Below are positions 7,046-15,262 of a stretch of 16,925 nucleotides of DNA, piece by piece; position 1 is the first letter of the stretch, and every line of letters begins with the position of its first letter. Location: the NCBI GenBank assembly GCA_002431915.1, contig DJEP01000091.1, forward strand, positions 1 to 16,925. Reading direction: 5' to 3'. The translations under genes were made by a program, and so were the position numbers. Under the pieces are notes generated by a model that saw only the letters and a list, made by a program, of their open reading frames with translations, did not search any database and was not told the DNA's origin. Origin of the DNA: Lachnospiraceae bacterium UBA5895 (lineage in GTDB: Bacteria > Bacillota > Clostridia > Lachnospirales > Lachnospiraceae).

Positions 7046-8397
7046 CCTCTTTTCTCCGGGTCTTCCAACCAGGCTATTATCTGTTTACTGTAAGTCTCTT
7101 CCAGACCCAGATCCCATAAAAGCTGTAGCAGAGTATAACGATTCCGCACCTCTTTGCCTACCTCGATTCCCTCCTGTACCATCTCCATAGGGAGACCGAT
7201 CTGGCTGGGACAATAGGGAGCATCCAAAGATTGCAGTAATGCAATCAACTGCTCTGTTGCCGGAAGCTGTTCTTCAATGGTGTGCCGGATATCCTCCCAC
7301 CGTTTTCCCATGATCTGTAGCCTCTGATTCCGCTGTTCTATATTGTTTTTTCCGCATTCCTGTTCCAGTCTCAGAATTCCTTCGGCAGCATCCAGATAGC
7401 TTGCTTTTATCTTCTGTTCCCAGTCGGATACGTTCCGCTCCTTTTTCTTCGCTGCGGCAAAATCCACCGTTTCCTGTGCCAACATATGATACATCTGTGT
7501 TACGATGATCATTCCGACACCTACTTTGGTTCCATGTAGAACCGGCTTTCTGCCTTCCATGAGAAAACGCATCTCCCAAAAATGAGACAGATGATGCTCA
7601 CAACCGGATGCCGGTCTGGAATTGCCCACATAATACATGGCAATCCCCGTAACCACCAGGGCTTCCATCAGGCTCCGGATTGCCTCCGGATCTCTCTTTT
7701 TAATCTGCGTACCCTGTTCTACTACCGTTTCCACTGCACCGCGCACCATGTCCACCACATAATCGCAATAATACTCTCCGGTGATCATTTGAGAAAGTTT
7801 CCAGTCTAACAGGCAGGTATATTTTCCGAGCACGTCCCCCAGCCCTGCGGTGATCAGTTCCATGGGTGCTTCCGCCATAATTTTAGTCTCACCGATGACC
7901 GCCACAGGTCCATGGGCATCCTTCGTTACTTTCACATGGTTGAGCATCAGAGCCGCCCCCACGGATGCAAAACCATCCATACTGGTAGCAGTGGCTACGA
8001 TCATATAATCCAGTTTTAACCGAAAACTGACATATTTACACATATCATTGATGGTACCTGTACCAACAGCCAGCAGGATTTCCGTCTCCGGGGGACAGGA
8101 GGTCAGAATTTCTCCTAAATGACTCTCATCAGGAACCGGCTCCTTTTCCGAAAATACCAGTGCTTCACAGGAAATCTGCGCTTCCACCAACTCCTGTTCC
8201 AAAGCCTCTCCTGCTGCCCTCCAGGTATTCTGATCCGCTACCAGAAATACCCGGTGATAGCCCAGCTCCTCTAAAATACCCGGAACCTTCTCCAGCGCAT
8301 CCGGTTCAATCACGACCCGCTTTAACGGAGTCTCATGAACCCGTCCGCAACTGCATTTTCTTGCTTTTCCCAGATATTGCGCTACTCCTTCTCTCAT
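7042..8397 (-). CDS. AraM-type sn-glycerol-1-phosphate dehydrogenase (iron-containing ADH fold)
   Basis: This 451-residue protein matches the G1P dehydrogenase branch of the iron-containing alcohol dehydrogenase superfamily. It has NAD-binding AVGTGTIND (111-118), SMDGFAS (139-145), GLGDVLGK with metal ligand D188, RPASGCEHHLSHFWE with a ligand His near 268, and VLHGTKVG with H288. An N-terminal CSCGRVH motif is present, as in clostridial relatives. Bacterial AraM (Bacillus subtilis, in the arabinose operon) is a Ni-dependent NADH enzyme that makes sn-glycerol-1-phosphate from dihydroxyacetone phosphate. Here it sits in a sugar operon, so it may act on another keto or polyol substrate. The roughly 100-residue C-terminal extension beyond the catalytic core is helical. 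The ribosome site is weak (GGAAAG about 9 nt before the ATG). Confidence 0.85.
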   Translation of the reverse strand: MREGVAQYLGKARKCSCGRVHETPLKRVVIEPDALEKVPGILEELGYHRVFLVADQNTWRAAGEALEQELVEAQISCEALVFSEKEPVPDESHLGEILTSCPPETEILLAVGTGTINDMCKYVSFRLKLDYMIVATATSMDGFASVGAALMLNHVKVTKDAHGPVAVIGETKIMAEAPMELITAGLGDVLGKYTCLLDWKLSQMITGEYYCDYVVDMVRGAVETVVEQGTQIKKRDPEAIRSLMEALVVTGIAMYYVGNSRPASGCEHHLSHFWEMRFLMEGRKPVLHGTKVGVGMIIVTQMYHMLAQETVDFAAAKKKERNVSDWEQKIKASYLDAAEGILRLEQECGKNNIEQRNQRLQIMGKRWEDIRHTIEEQLPATEQLIALLQSLDAPYCPSQIGLPMEMVQEGIEVGKEVRNRYTLLQLLWDLGLEETYSKQIIAWLEDPEKRG

Positions 8398-8423
8398 CCC
8401 AACACACTTTCCGGCATTCGCCT

Positions 8424-9890
8424 TTACAATAGTCCAAGTCCTTTCCTGTCAAACCGGGACATAACCTCCACATGCTTTTCCGCATCCAGACGGATACAAA
8501 GCAAATCATTCAGACAAGTGCTATAATATTGAATATGTTTTGCTGCCATCTTCCAGGCAAAGGGGGTACTTCCCATATCATCGGCACAGGCATATATCAC
8601 AGACGGTGATATGGCATCCACCCACTCCATGCAGTTCGAGGTATGGGCTCCGTGATGATTCGCCTTCATCACATCTGCCTTTAATGCTTCTCCATAACGG
8701 GCAATCAGTTCCAGTTCCTTCCCGCGATATAAATCACCGCTGGTTAAAAATGCCGACTTCCCATAAGTAAATTTCATCAACAGAGATAAATTGTTCAGTT
8801 CCTCTTCTGCACCGGTACAGCTTTCCACATCGGCTTCCTCAGGATTATAGACCGCAATCTCCATTCCACCCATACTCATGCGGAAACCATCCTTTACATT
8901 TGTAACGGTTCTGGCTCCTTTCGCCCGGATATAGTCAAAAAATGCCTTTTCCCGCTGGCTGTTTACAAATGCGGAACGATAATAACAGCCGATATAACCA
9001 CCATCCTGACTGTATATATATTCCGCAACCTGCTGCAATCCTCCCGCATGATCATCATGACTGTGGGATAATACCACTCCGTCCAAAGAAGTCAGATGCA
9101 GATCTCTTAACAGGGATACCACATGCTTTCCACACTCTACAAATCCTGCATCAGTCAGCATGGTCTGCCCATCCGGGAAGACCAGCAGCGTAGCATCACC
9201 GCTTTTCGCCCGGATACCCGGCTCCCACAGTTTGGGTGCCAGAATGTAGAAATTCCCGTCTCCACCTTGATCCAGTACCTCTCTGACCTTTAAAATAATC
9301 TGTTCATAGCGGTCCGGTGCGTTGGATCTGACTTCCGGTGTCTCTGCGCGCTGTGTTCCCAGACAATGCCGTTTTGCCTGCACCAGATGTTGATTATCTG
9401 ATGCAGACCGGCTGATCATGATCTGCTCCCACTGCTGTTCCGTTCCCTGATAGAATACTTCCTCCAGAGATTCACATTTTCCGAACACCCGCATATCCAC
9501 ATCTGTAAGAGTAGACGGCAGATGGACCTTTTTTAATGCACTGCAGAACTGAAACGCCTTGGATGCCAGCACTCTGACCCCTTCGGGGATAACAATTTCC
9601 TTCAACCCTGTACAGCCTTTAAAGCTGAATACGCCCACGATTTCCACGGAACCAGGCAGGGTAACCTCCTGCAGATTACAGCAGCCGGCAAAGGCATAAT
9701 CTCCCACAGTAGTAATTCCATCCCGGATCACCACAGCTTTTATTTCCTGAATGAGCGATTTCCAGGGCACCTGTTCCGGATCCGTATAATCCTCCATGGC
9801 TCCCACACCCCGAATGGTGAGGAGCCCGCTCTCGTCCTCATAGTTCCAAACTGCCTGTTGTCCGCAAAGTTGCATTTCGTCTGTTTCCAT
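8424..9890 (-). CDS. BspA-type leucine-rich repeat / metallo-beta-lactamase fold fusion
   Basis: This 488-residue protein has two parts. Residues 1-175 carry LRR_5 (BspA-like) repeats, with the recurring pattern I..G...VG..AF.GC..L.E..LP..V over at least four units. Residues about 205-480 form a metallo-beta-lactamase fold with HSHDDHAGG at 276-284 (HxHxDH), a later SGDLY and KANHHGAHTSN, resembling the ComEC/Rec2-type hydrolase domain. LRR_5 repeats normally occur in secreted proteins, but there is no signal peptide or membrane segment here, so it appears cytoplasmic. The hydrolase substrate is unknown; a lactone or other ester made by the flavoenzymes is one guess. The ATG lies one base after the stop of isomerase 2 with only a weak ribosome site, so translation is probably coupled. 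Confidence 0.85.
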   Translation of the reverse strand: METDEMQLCGQQAVWNYEDESGLLTIRGVGAMEDYTDPEQVPWKSLIQEIKAVVIRDGITTVGDYAFAGCCNLQEVTLPGSVEIVGVFSFKGCTGLKEIVIPEGVRVLASKAFQFCSALKKVHLPSTLTDVDMRVFGKCESLEEVFYQGTEQQWEQIMISRSASDNQHLVQAKRHCLGTQRAETPEVRSNAPDRYEQIILKVREVLDQGGDGNFYILAPKLWEPGIRAKSGDATLLVFPDGQTMLTDAGFVECGKHVVSLLRDLHLTSLDGVVLSHSHDDHAGGLQQVAEYIYSQDGGYIGCYYRSAFVNSQREKAFFDYIRAKGARTVTNVKDGFRMSMGGMEIAVYNPEEADVESCTGAEEELNNLSLLMKFTYGKSAFLTSGDLYRGKELELIARYGEALKADVMKANHHGAHTSNCMEWVDAISPSVIYACADDMGSTPFAWKMAAKHIQYYSTCLNDLLCIRLDAEKHVEVMSRFDRKGLGLL

Positions 9891-9891
9891 T

Positions 9892-10806
9892 TTATTTTTC
9901 TTTCATTCCTTTTTCGATTTCGCTGACCATCTGTCTTGCTACCAGTACAGAAAATTCTACTCCCTGTTGATGAATCTCCGGGCTCATTCCACCTGTGAAA
10001 TTGTGAATCTCATAGGTGAAATCTCCCTGGTAATTCACATCTGCCAGGCTCTTTAACAGAGGTGTCCACTGTACATAGCCCAGATAGGGCAGCAAATGAT
10101 CATCCTTCTCACCACGGTTGTCATTGATATGCAATGCCTTTAAACGGCTGCCAATCTGCCGGATCGCCGCAGGCTGATTGACCTGTGCAAGATTTGCATG
10201 ACCGGTATCCCAGCAGATACCGAATACATCATCCGCATTTAACTTATCCAGAAGCTCCAGCAGGTCTTCAGCATTACATCCAAAACGTCTGCCATAACCA
10301 ATACCCAGATGATCTACCATATTCTCGATGGCGATTCCTGTTCCGTATTTTGCCGCCAGTTCGCCAAAACGCTTAAAACGCTCCGTCTCACTTTCCAGAG
10401 ATTTCTTCCTGGAATATCCTGCCTCATCATTGACGGAATCCGGGTGAATGACCAACCAGGGCACCTGACACATACCTGCTGCCTCAATATCTCTCTTGAT
10501 CCTTCCGATATTGTCTTCCCAGTCCAGCGCTGTAAATTTCATGCTTTCTGCCACACTATAATAATGCGCATGTGCCTGGGTCACAGGAAGATTATTCTTA
10601 TCACAATTTTCCTTCTGCCGCTTTACCCAGTCTCTCCAGTCAGGGGCATCCATGGGAAGCCCTTTTCTTCCGTATGCTACAAAGCATAAGTCAATGGCAT
10701 CAAATCCCGCCTTTGCGATAGATTCGATTGCCTGCTCGCAGGAATAATACATTTTCTGCGTCCAAAAAACACTTCCGCAAGTTCCTGTTGATGTCGATAT
10801 TCTCAT
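9892..10806 (-). CDS. Sugar phosphate isomerase/epimerase, TIM barrel (AP_endonuc_2 family), copy 2
   Basis: This 304-residue TIM-barrel protein is a paralogue of the gene at 4768. Ordered motifs are WLVIHPDS, GIAIENM, ICWDTGHANLA, ALHINDNRGEKDDH and FTYEIHN, giving the same Glu, Asp, His, Glu metal set. The DTGHAN region is also near-identical at the DNA level in both copies. Copy 2 differs in its active-site loop (WDTGH for IDTGH, LLPYLG for FAPFNG) and in its longer tail, so it probably handles a different intermediate. The start at 10804-10806 follows GGCAGGGG with 7-nt spacing. It lies 55 nt after FAD oxidoreductase 2, with a small hairpin in between, and one base before the LRR-metallohydrolase gene. 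Confidence 0.88.
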   Translation of the reverse strand: MRISTSTGTCGSVFWTQKMYYSCEQAIESIAKAGFDAIDLCFVAYGRKGLPMDAPDWRDWVKRQKENCDKNNLPVTQAHAHYYSVAESMKFTALDWEDNIGRIKRDIEAAGMCQVPWLVIHPDSVNDEAGYSRKKSLESETERFKRFGELAAKYGTGIAIENMVDHLGIGYGRRFGCNAEDLLELLDKLNADDVFGICWDTGHANLAQVNQPAAIRQIGSRLKALHINDNRGEKDDHLLPYLGYVQWTPLLKSLADVNYQGDFTYEIHNFTGGMSPEIHQQGVEFSVLVARQMVSEIEKGMKEK

Positions 10807-10829
10807 AATAATACCCCTGCCTTTCTATC

Positions 10830-10853
10830 ACCTGCCGACTTTATGTCGCAGGT
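10830..10853 (-). other. Small hairpin between FAD oxidoreductase 2 and isomerase 2
   Basis: ACCTGC plus GAC pairs with GTC plus GCAGGT, with one bulged G and a short AT loop. No T-run follows on the - strand, so it is not a terminator. It could protect or mark an mRNA end inside the operon, but a hairpin this small may be chance. Confidence 0.35.
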
Positions 10854-10861
10854 ATAAAATG

Positions 10862-12718
10862 TTATTTTGCATAAACGCGGATTTCATGAATGACCGCTTG
10901 TTCTTCTCCATTTGTAGATTCCGGAATCACACGGATCTCATCTGCTGTGACATCACCGATTCCCACACTGCACAGACGCTGGTAATTATCCTTCACATAA
11001 GCTTCTCCCGTCTTTTTGCCTTCCCGGTACAGTTCGATTTTTACATCTTTTACCAGTTCCTCGGGTACGCCGTTTCGCTGCTGTGCCTGACGTAACGGTG
11101 CCATGGTCACGCGGATCGGATATGCAAAATTGGATTCAAAGGTCAGTCGGATTTCCCGGATTTCTTTCGCCTCATCCCATTTCATGGTAAGACACTCTCC
11201 GGGCTTCGTAACCCATCCGTTCTGTTCCTCTCCAAGCTTCCTGGAGATGCCGTTTGCCACCTTCTCCGGCTCACCTCCCTGCTCCCAGGCAGAAGCCGTG
11301 ATCTTTGCCTTCCGTGCCAGATCTTTTTCATCTTCATTCTTAAAGCCCGGCAGGAAGCCATCCTCTTTCAGGATCAGCTGCTGTAATTCCTTCACATGGG
11401 GCGCCAGTTCTCTCGGGTCACAGGCATACTTGTTACAAAGTGCGGCGGCGATTCCCACTGCCTCACCGCCGATGGCGCAGCAGCCGATGATTCGGGTGCT
11501 TGCCAGTCCCAGTCTGGTGGTACTGATATCTCTTCCCGCCATATACAGGTTCTTAATATTTTTCGAATAGTAGGAGCGGTAAGGAATGGTATACACTCCG
11601 TCATAAAAATTACAGTCGGAAGGAAGCAGGTTAAAATCCAACAGTCCGTGAGGTGCATGGAGATCTACACACCAGCCTCCGTAGCAGACCGCATCCTCAA
11701 AAATTTTATGCTCCAGAATATCCGTTTCCGACAGCAGATAATCTCCCACCAGACGACGGCTTTCTCTCACACCGGGCAGTGCTCCCACCCATTCCAGTGC
11801 ATAATTCTCCGCATGGTGCTCGTGGATTCCTTCTTTATTATTTTTAATATGATCCCAGATACCGTAAGCATAGGCAATGAGGTCATCGCGAATTGTCTCA
11901 TACTCTGTGATAATATCCTCCCCATCGCCGCAAAGCTCCAGCCACCAGTAACCATAATCCACACAGGCACTGCTGGTCATGGAAGTACGCTTGTACTCCT
12001 CCGGGTTGGGCGAATCGTCACAATTGATGGTATCTCTCATCTGGACGCAGTGGATACGTTTCGACAGCTGCTCCTCTGTCAGTTTTTTGGCAAAAGAAGG
12101 CGGTGTAAATTCCACCGGGTGTCCCATATCCCTTGCTTTTAATAAAATGGAATTTCCCATGCGGTAATTATTGGGTTTCTGAGGGGCATGTAATTCTCCA
12201 AACTCCGACTGGGGTTCACTTCCCTTTCTGTATTCGGCTCCTGCATAATATCCCAATGTTCCGTTTCCCGTGGCATCTACGAAAACCGGTGCATATAACC
12301 GGTAACGCATTTCTGTTGTTTCCTGTACACAGTAAATGGATACAATTCTGTCATCCTCCGTTTCACAGTCATACATGACTGTGTTAAAGAACACTTCCAG
12401 ATCCTTTTCTTCTTTTGCTTTTTCGAACAGTACCATGTCCCACACCGAATAACTGAACTGCTCGTTGTTTTTCTTATTTTCCAGCATCAGTTCATAGAGC
12501 AGGCCGCCCTCTGCATAGTCCGGCTGTTTCAATGACTGGTCTGCACCGGAAATATGGATACGGATTTCGCTGGATGCATTTCCTCCCAGCACAGGGCGTG
12601 CCTGAATGAGTGCCGTATGTACGCCTTGTCTAGCTGCGGCAATGGCAGCACACAGGCCTGCCATGCCACCACCTACGACGATCACGTCATAGTGTTTTTT
12701 CTCAAATCGAAGATTCAT
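10862..12718 (-). CDS. FAD-dependent oxidoreductase with C-terminal discoidin-like domain, copy 2
   Basis: This 618-residue protein has a FAD-binding motif DVIVVGGGMAGLCAAIAAAR at residues 11-30, then LGGNASSEIR near 44-53, VFVDATGNGTLGYYAGAEYR mid-protein and LYMAGRDISTTRLGLASTRI near the end of the flavin domain. This fits the PF12831 FAD_oxidored family. From about residue 472 a tail of about 147 residues (KITASAWEQGG, NGWVTK, IREIRLTFES, EIRVIPES, IHEIRVYAK) looks like an F5/8-type or galactose-binding beta-sandwich; copy 1 lacks it. There is no signal peptide, so any sugar binding would be intracellular. The start overlaps the stop of the upstream gene (ATGA) with GGAGG 9 nt before it. 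The substrate is unknown. Confidence 0.87.
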   Translation of the reverse strand: MNLRFEKKHYDVIVVGGGMAGLCAAIAAARQGVHTALIQARPVLGGNASSEIRIHISGADQSLKQPDYAEGGLLYELMLENKKNNEQFSYSVWDMVLFEKAKEEKDLEVFFNTVMYDCETEDDRIVSIYCVQETTEMRYRLYAPVFVDATGNGTLGYYAGAEYRKGSEPQSEFGELHAPQKPNNYRMGNSILLKARDMGHPVEFTPPSFAKKLTEEQLSKRIHCVQMRDTINCDDSPNPEEYKRTSMTSSACVDYGYWWLELCGDGEDIITEYETIRDDLIAYAYGIWDHIKNNKEGIHEHHAENYALEWVGALPGVRESRRLVGDYLLSETDILEHKIFEDAVCYGGWCVDLHAPHGLLDFNLLPSDCNFYDGVYTIPYRSYYSKNIKNLYMAGRDISTTRLGLASTRIIGCCAIGGEAVGIAAALCNKYACDPRELAPHVKELQQLILKEDGFLPGFKNEDEKDLARKAKITASAWEQGGEPEKVANGISRKLGEEQNGWVTKPGECLTMKWDEAKEIREIRLTFESNFAYPIRVTMAPLRQAQQRNGVPEELVKDVKIELYREGKKTGEAYVKDNYQRLCSVGIGDVTADEIRVIPESTNGEEQAVIHEIRVYAK

Positions 12719-13326
12719 TCGTCATATCCTCCATATATGGTAAAATGATCTTTTCCCTGATATGCCAGGTCATCAAAATTCTCCATATAATAATTTGGTA
12801 AAAATTCATCGTTAAATTGTAAATCATCTGACACAGTGTTCATGGCGTAGATGTATACAATTGTGTGCTCTTTTTCGTTTAACAAAGCGTACTCGTAGCA
12901 GAAATCATATCCGGCAATGGTGACATACGCAGGATATCCGAAGGATGCCGTGTCATATTCCACAGACCGGGTCTCTCCGGTACGATCTGTATAGGTAAGA
13001 GAAGAAAGCCTCTCCTGTTCTGTCGCATAAGCATCCTCATTCAGCCGGTAAGAAAGATAAATCTGGCTCATGGGTCTGTTCCATCCGCTTTCATACTGGT
13101 AGTAATACTCCACCTCTTCTGCTTCTGCCGGAATTTCCTCCGGAAAAATCAGAAAACGGGTATACTTTTCCGGCACAGACCATTTCCTATAGTCTGCTAC
13201 ATCCTGTGACCGCTCTCTGGTATCTCCCTTCGCCAGATTGCCCAGGGCAACCGCCAGAACAATAAGGAATGCCGAAAATAAAATACTGATGACTGCTACA
13301 ATATAACCCTTTGTTTTTCGTTTCAT
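12715..13326 (-). CDS. Membrane-anchored protein of unknown function
   Basis: I do not recognise this 203-residue protein. One N-terminal membrane segment (about residues 8-30, GYIVAVISILFSAFLIVLAVALG) after a basic start (MKRKTK) suggests an anchored protein with its body outside. There is no lipobox cysteine. The outer part is rich in Tyr, Glu and Asp (VEYYYQYESGW, EKEHTIVYIYAMN) and looks beta-rich. It lies directly between the second permease and FAD oxidoreductase 2: its ATG follows the permease stop by three bases, using an AAAGGG that overlaps the permease end, and its stop overlaps the next ATG. This tight packing argues it is a real gene serving the same pathway, perhaps helping substrate capture at the membrane. 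Confidence 0.75.
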   Translation of the reverse strand: MKRKTKGYIVAVISILFSAFLIVLAVALGNLAKGDTRERSQDVADYRKWSVPEKYTRFLIFPEEIPAEAEEVEYYYQYESGWNRPMSQIYLSYRLNEDAYATEQERLSSLTYTDRTGETRSVEYDTASFGYPAYVTIAGYDFCYEYALLNEKEHTIVYIYAMNTVSDDLQFNDEFLPNYYMENFDDLAYQGKDHFTIYGGYDE

Positions 13327-13329
13327 GTT

Positions 13330-14199
13330 TTAACCCTTTACCGCACCTACGGTAAGACCTTTGATAAAGAATTTCTGTCCGCACAGGAACACAATAAATA
13401 CGGGAATGGTTGCCAGACAGCAGGCTGCCATCATCAGTCCGTATTGTGTTGCCTCCATACTTACGAAGCTATCCAGCACCAAAGGTAATGTATAAAGTGC
13501 CGATTTGTTAATAAAAATCAGAGGATCCAGGTAACTGTTCCAGGAGCTTACAAACTGTGTGGTACATACGGCTGCAATGGTGGGAATGATAATGGGTACC
13601 ATAATCTGATAGAAGATACGGAACTCACTGGCACCATCAATTTTGGCAGCTTCACGTAACTCTTCCGAAGTTCCGAGGAATGCCTGTCGCATCATAAAGG
13701 TTGCACTTACTGCCACGACTTTGGGTAAGATCAGTGCCCAATGCGTATTTACAAGACCGACTGCGGAGAAAATTACAAACCGCGGGATCAGCGTCAGCTG
13801 GGACGGAATCATCATCTGGGACAGATATAGCAAAAACAGTATGTTAGAGCCACGGAATTTCAATTTTGCAAAGGCATAGCCGGCGAGGCAGCTGCTGATC
13901 CCCGCTACCAATGCAGAGATGCCAGCAACTTTGATAGAATTCCAATAACCCTGTAAAAAGTGATAATTTGTTTTTCCTGCAAAGCCAAGTACCCGTAAAT
14001 AATTTTGGGGATACCAATAGGTGGGGAATAATCCAACTCCCTGTTTCATAACATCGGCTTCTTTTTTGAGGGATGCTCCAATCATCCAGATAAATGGAGA
14101 AAGCATCAGTAAGCAAAGTCCGATAATTAAAATCACCATAAGAATTCGGAAAAATCTTTTTTTCGGAGTATTACTTCCTACAACTTTTGTATTCGCCAT
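13330..14199 (-). CDS. Sugar ABC transporter permease (CUT1, MalG/AraQ-like)
   Basis: This 289-residue inner-membrane protein has about six hydrophobic segments. The EAA loop at residues 179-202 (EELREAAKIDGASEFRIFYQIMVP) contacts the ATPase subunit. The length, the short cytoplasmic N-terminus and the G-V-K-G end fit the MalG-like half of CUT1 carbohydrate importers. It pairs with the permease upstream. AAGGAGG lies 6 nt before the ATG at 14197-14199 and overlaps the stop codon of the upstream gene, so the two permeases are translated together. The transported sugar cannot be read from the sequence. Confidence 0.93.
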   Translation of the reverse strand: MANTKVVGSNTPKKRFFRILMVILIIGLCLLMLSPFIWMIGASLKKEADVMKQGVGLFPTYWYPQNYLRVLGFAGKTNYHFLQGYWNSIKVAGISALVAGISSCLAGYAFAKLKFRGSNILFLLYLSQMMIPSQLTLIPRFVIFSAVGLVNTHWALILPKVVAVSATFMMRQAFLGTSEELREAAKIDGASEFRIFYQIMVPIIIPTIAAVCTTQFVSSWNSYLDPLIFINKSALYTLPLVLDSFVSMEATQYGLMMAACCLATIPVFIVFLCGQKFFIKGLTVGAVKG

Positions 14200-14211
14200 T
14201 TTCCCGCCTCC

Positions 14212-15144
14212 TTAATCCTGTTTATTATTGTGAACATATTGAATAATGGTGATAATCAGTAAGATCAGGAAAAGAACAACTGCCACTGCAGAACCGTATC
14301 CTGTCTTATGATAATCAAACGCCAGTTTATAAATGTAATATACCAGCACATAGGTGGAATCCTTCGGACCGCCTCCGGTCATGACATTGATATAACCGAA
14401 TACCTGGAAGCTGCTGATAATACTTGTGATGGTGATAAAAAAAGTAGTATTTGCAAGAAGGGGAATTGTCAGTTTCCGGAACTTCTGGAATCCGTTTGCG
14501 CCGTCCAGGGATGCACATTCATACAGATCGGAAGGCAGTGACTGCATGGCTGCGCCATACAGAAATACGGAATATCCGATTTTCGCCCAGATGACAACCA
14601 GCATAATCGCCGGAAGTGCCCAAGTATAGCTTACCAGGAACCTTGGTGGATCACTCCAGCCAAGTGCCCGCATCAGATTCGTAAAGGGTCCATATGTGGA
14701 ATACATAGTTTTCCAAATGGTAGATGTTGCTACAATGTTACAGATATGGGGCATATAAAGAGCAATTCGCACCACGCCTGCGGTTCTGTCTGCACAGAAA
14801 TTGTCAATCAGCGCTGCAATGACCAATGCCAGAATAATGGTTAACGGCACCGTAACAATGGTAAAGATGACAGTATTCCAAAGCGATTTTTGGAACCAAC
14901 TGTCTTTCCACAGGTCTATAAAGTTCTGAAGTCCTACAAAATTCCAATTTCCCAGTCCATCCGTATACACCCAGTCCGTCAGAGAAATATACAGGGAGAT
15001 CAGCATGGGAATCAGGCTTAAAAGTACCAGACCCAGGAGACTTGGCAGAAGAAACAGCATTGCCATTCCCTCTTCCTTTCTCTGTCTTCTTTTCTTTCCT
15101 GCTCCCGGCGGAAGTTCTTTATTGATTGCTTTTGTTTTCCACAT
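14212..15144 (-). CDS. Sugar ABC transporter permease (CUT1, MalF/AraP-like)
   Basis: This 310-residue inner-membrane protein has a basic cytoplasmic N-terminus (GKKRRQRKEEG), six hydrophobic segments and an EAA loop at about 204-230 (SDLYECASLDGANGFQKFRKLTIP). Together with the next gene it forms the membrane pore of a CUT1 importer. The ATG at 15142-15144 follows AGAGG with about 7-nt spacing. It lies 118 nt after the binding-protein gene, with a hairpin in the gap that probably lowers permease transcript relative to binding protein. No ATPase gene is present here; in Firmicutes such transporters often share one distant MsmK-type ATPase. Confidence 0.93.
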   Translation of the reverse strand: MWKTKAINKELPPGAGKKRRQRKEEGMAMLFLLPSLLGLVLLSLIPMLISLYISLTDWVYTDGLGNWNFVGLQNFIDLWKDSWFQKSLWNTVIFTIVTVPLTIILALVIAALIDNFCADRTAGVVRIALYMPHICNIVATSTIWKTMYSTYGPFTNLMRALGWSDPPRFLVSYTWALPAIMLVVIWAKIGYSVFLYGAAMQSLPSDLYECASLDGANGFQKFRKLTIPLLANTTFFITITSIISSFQVFGYINVMTGGGPKDSTYVLVYYIYKLAFDYHKTGYGSAVAVVLFLILLIITIIQYVHNNKQD

Positions 15145-15192
15145 AGCAGATACCTCTTTCTACTTAAAATATTGTTTATACCGGTTATCAAA

Positions 15193-15233
15193 ACAGGGAT
15201 GCCACAGTGTAGTGTTACAAGCAGCATCCCTGT
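15193..15233 (-). terminator. Hairpin between binding-protein and permease genes (partial terminator)
   Basis: ACAGGGATGC (15193-15202) and GCATCCCTGT (15224-15233) pair perfectly over 10 bp around a 21-nt loop. On the - strand the stem ends in TTTT and then GATAACC, a short T-run. This fits a leaky terminator or mRNA end-protecting stem that gives more binding protein than permease, a common layout in ABC operons. Confidence 0.65.
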
Positions 15234-15262
15234 AAGCATAGCCGGCATACATCCGCTATCGG

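Noticed and set aside
11396..12142. 248-codon open frame on the + strand opposite FAD oxidoreductase 2
   Set aside because: Its protein has no family look, and the opposite strand encodes a clear flavoprotein with conserved motifs over the same bases. It is a shadow frame.
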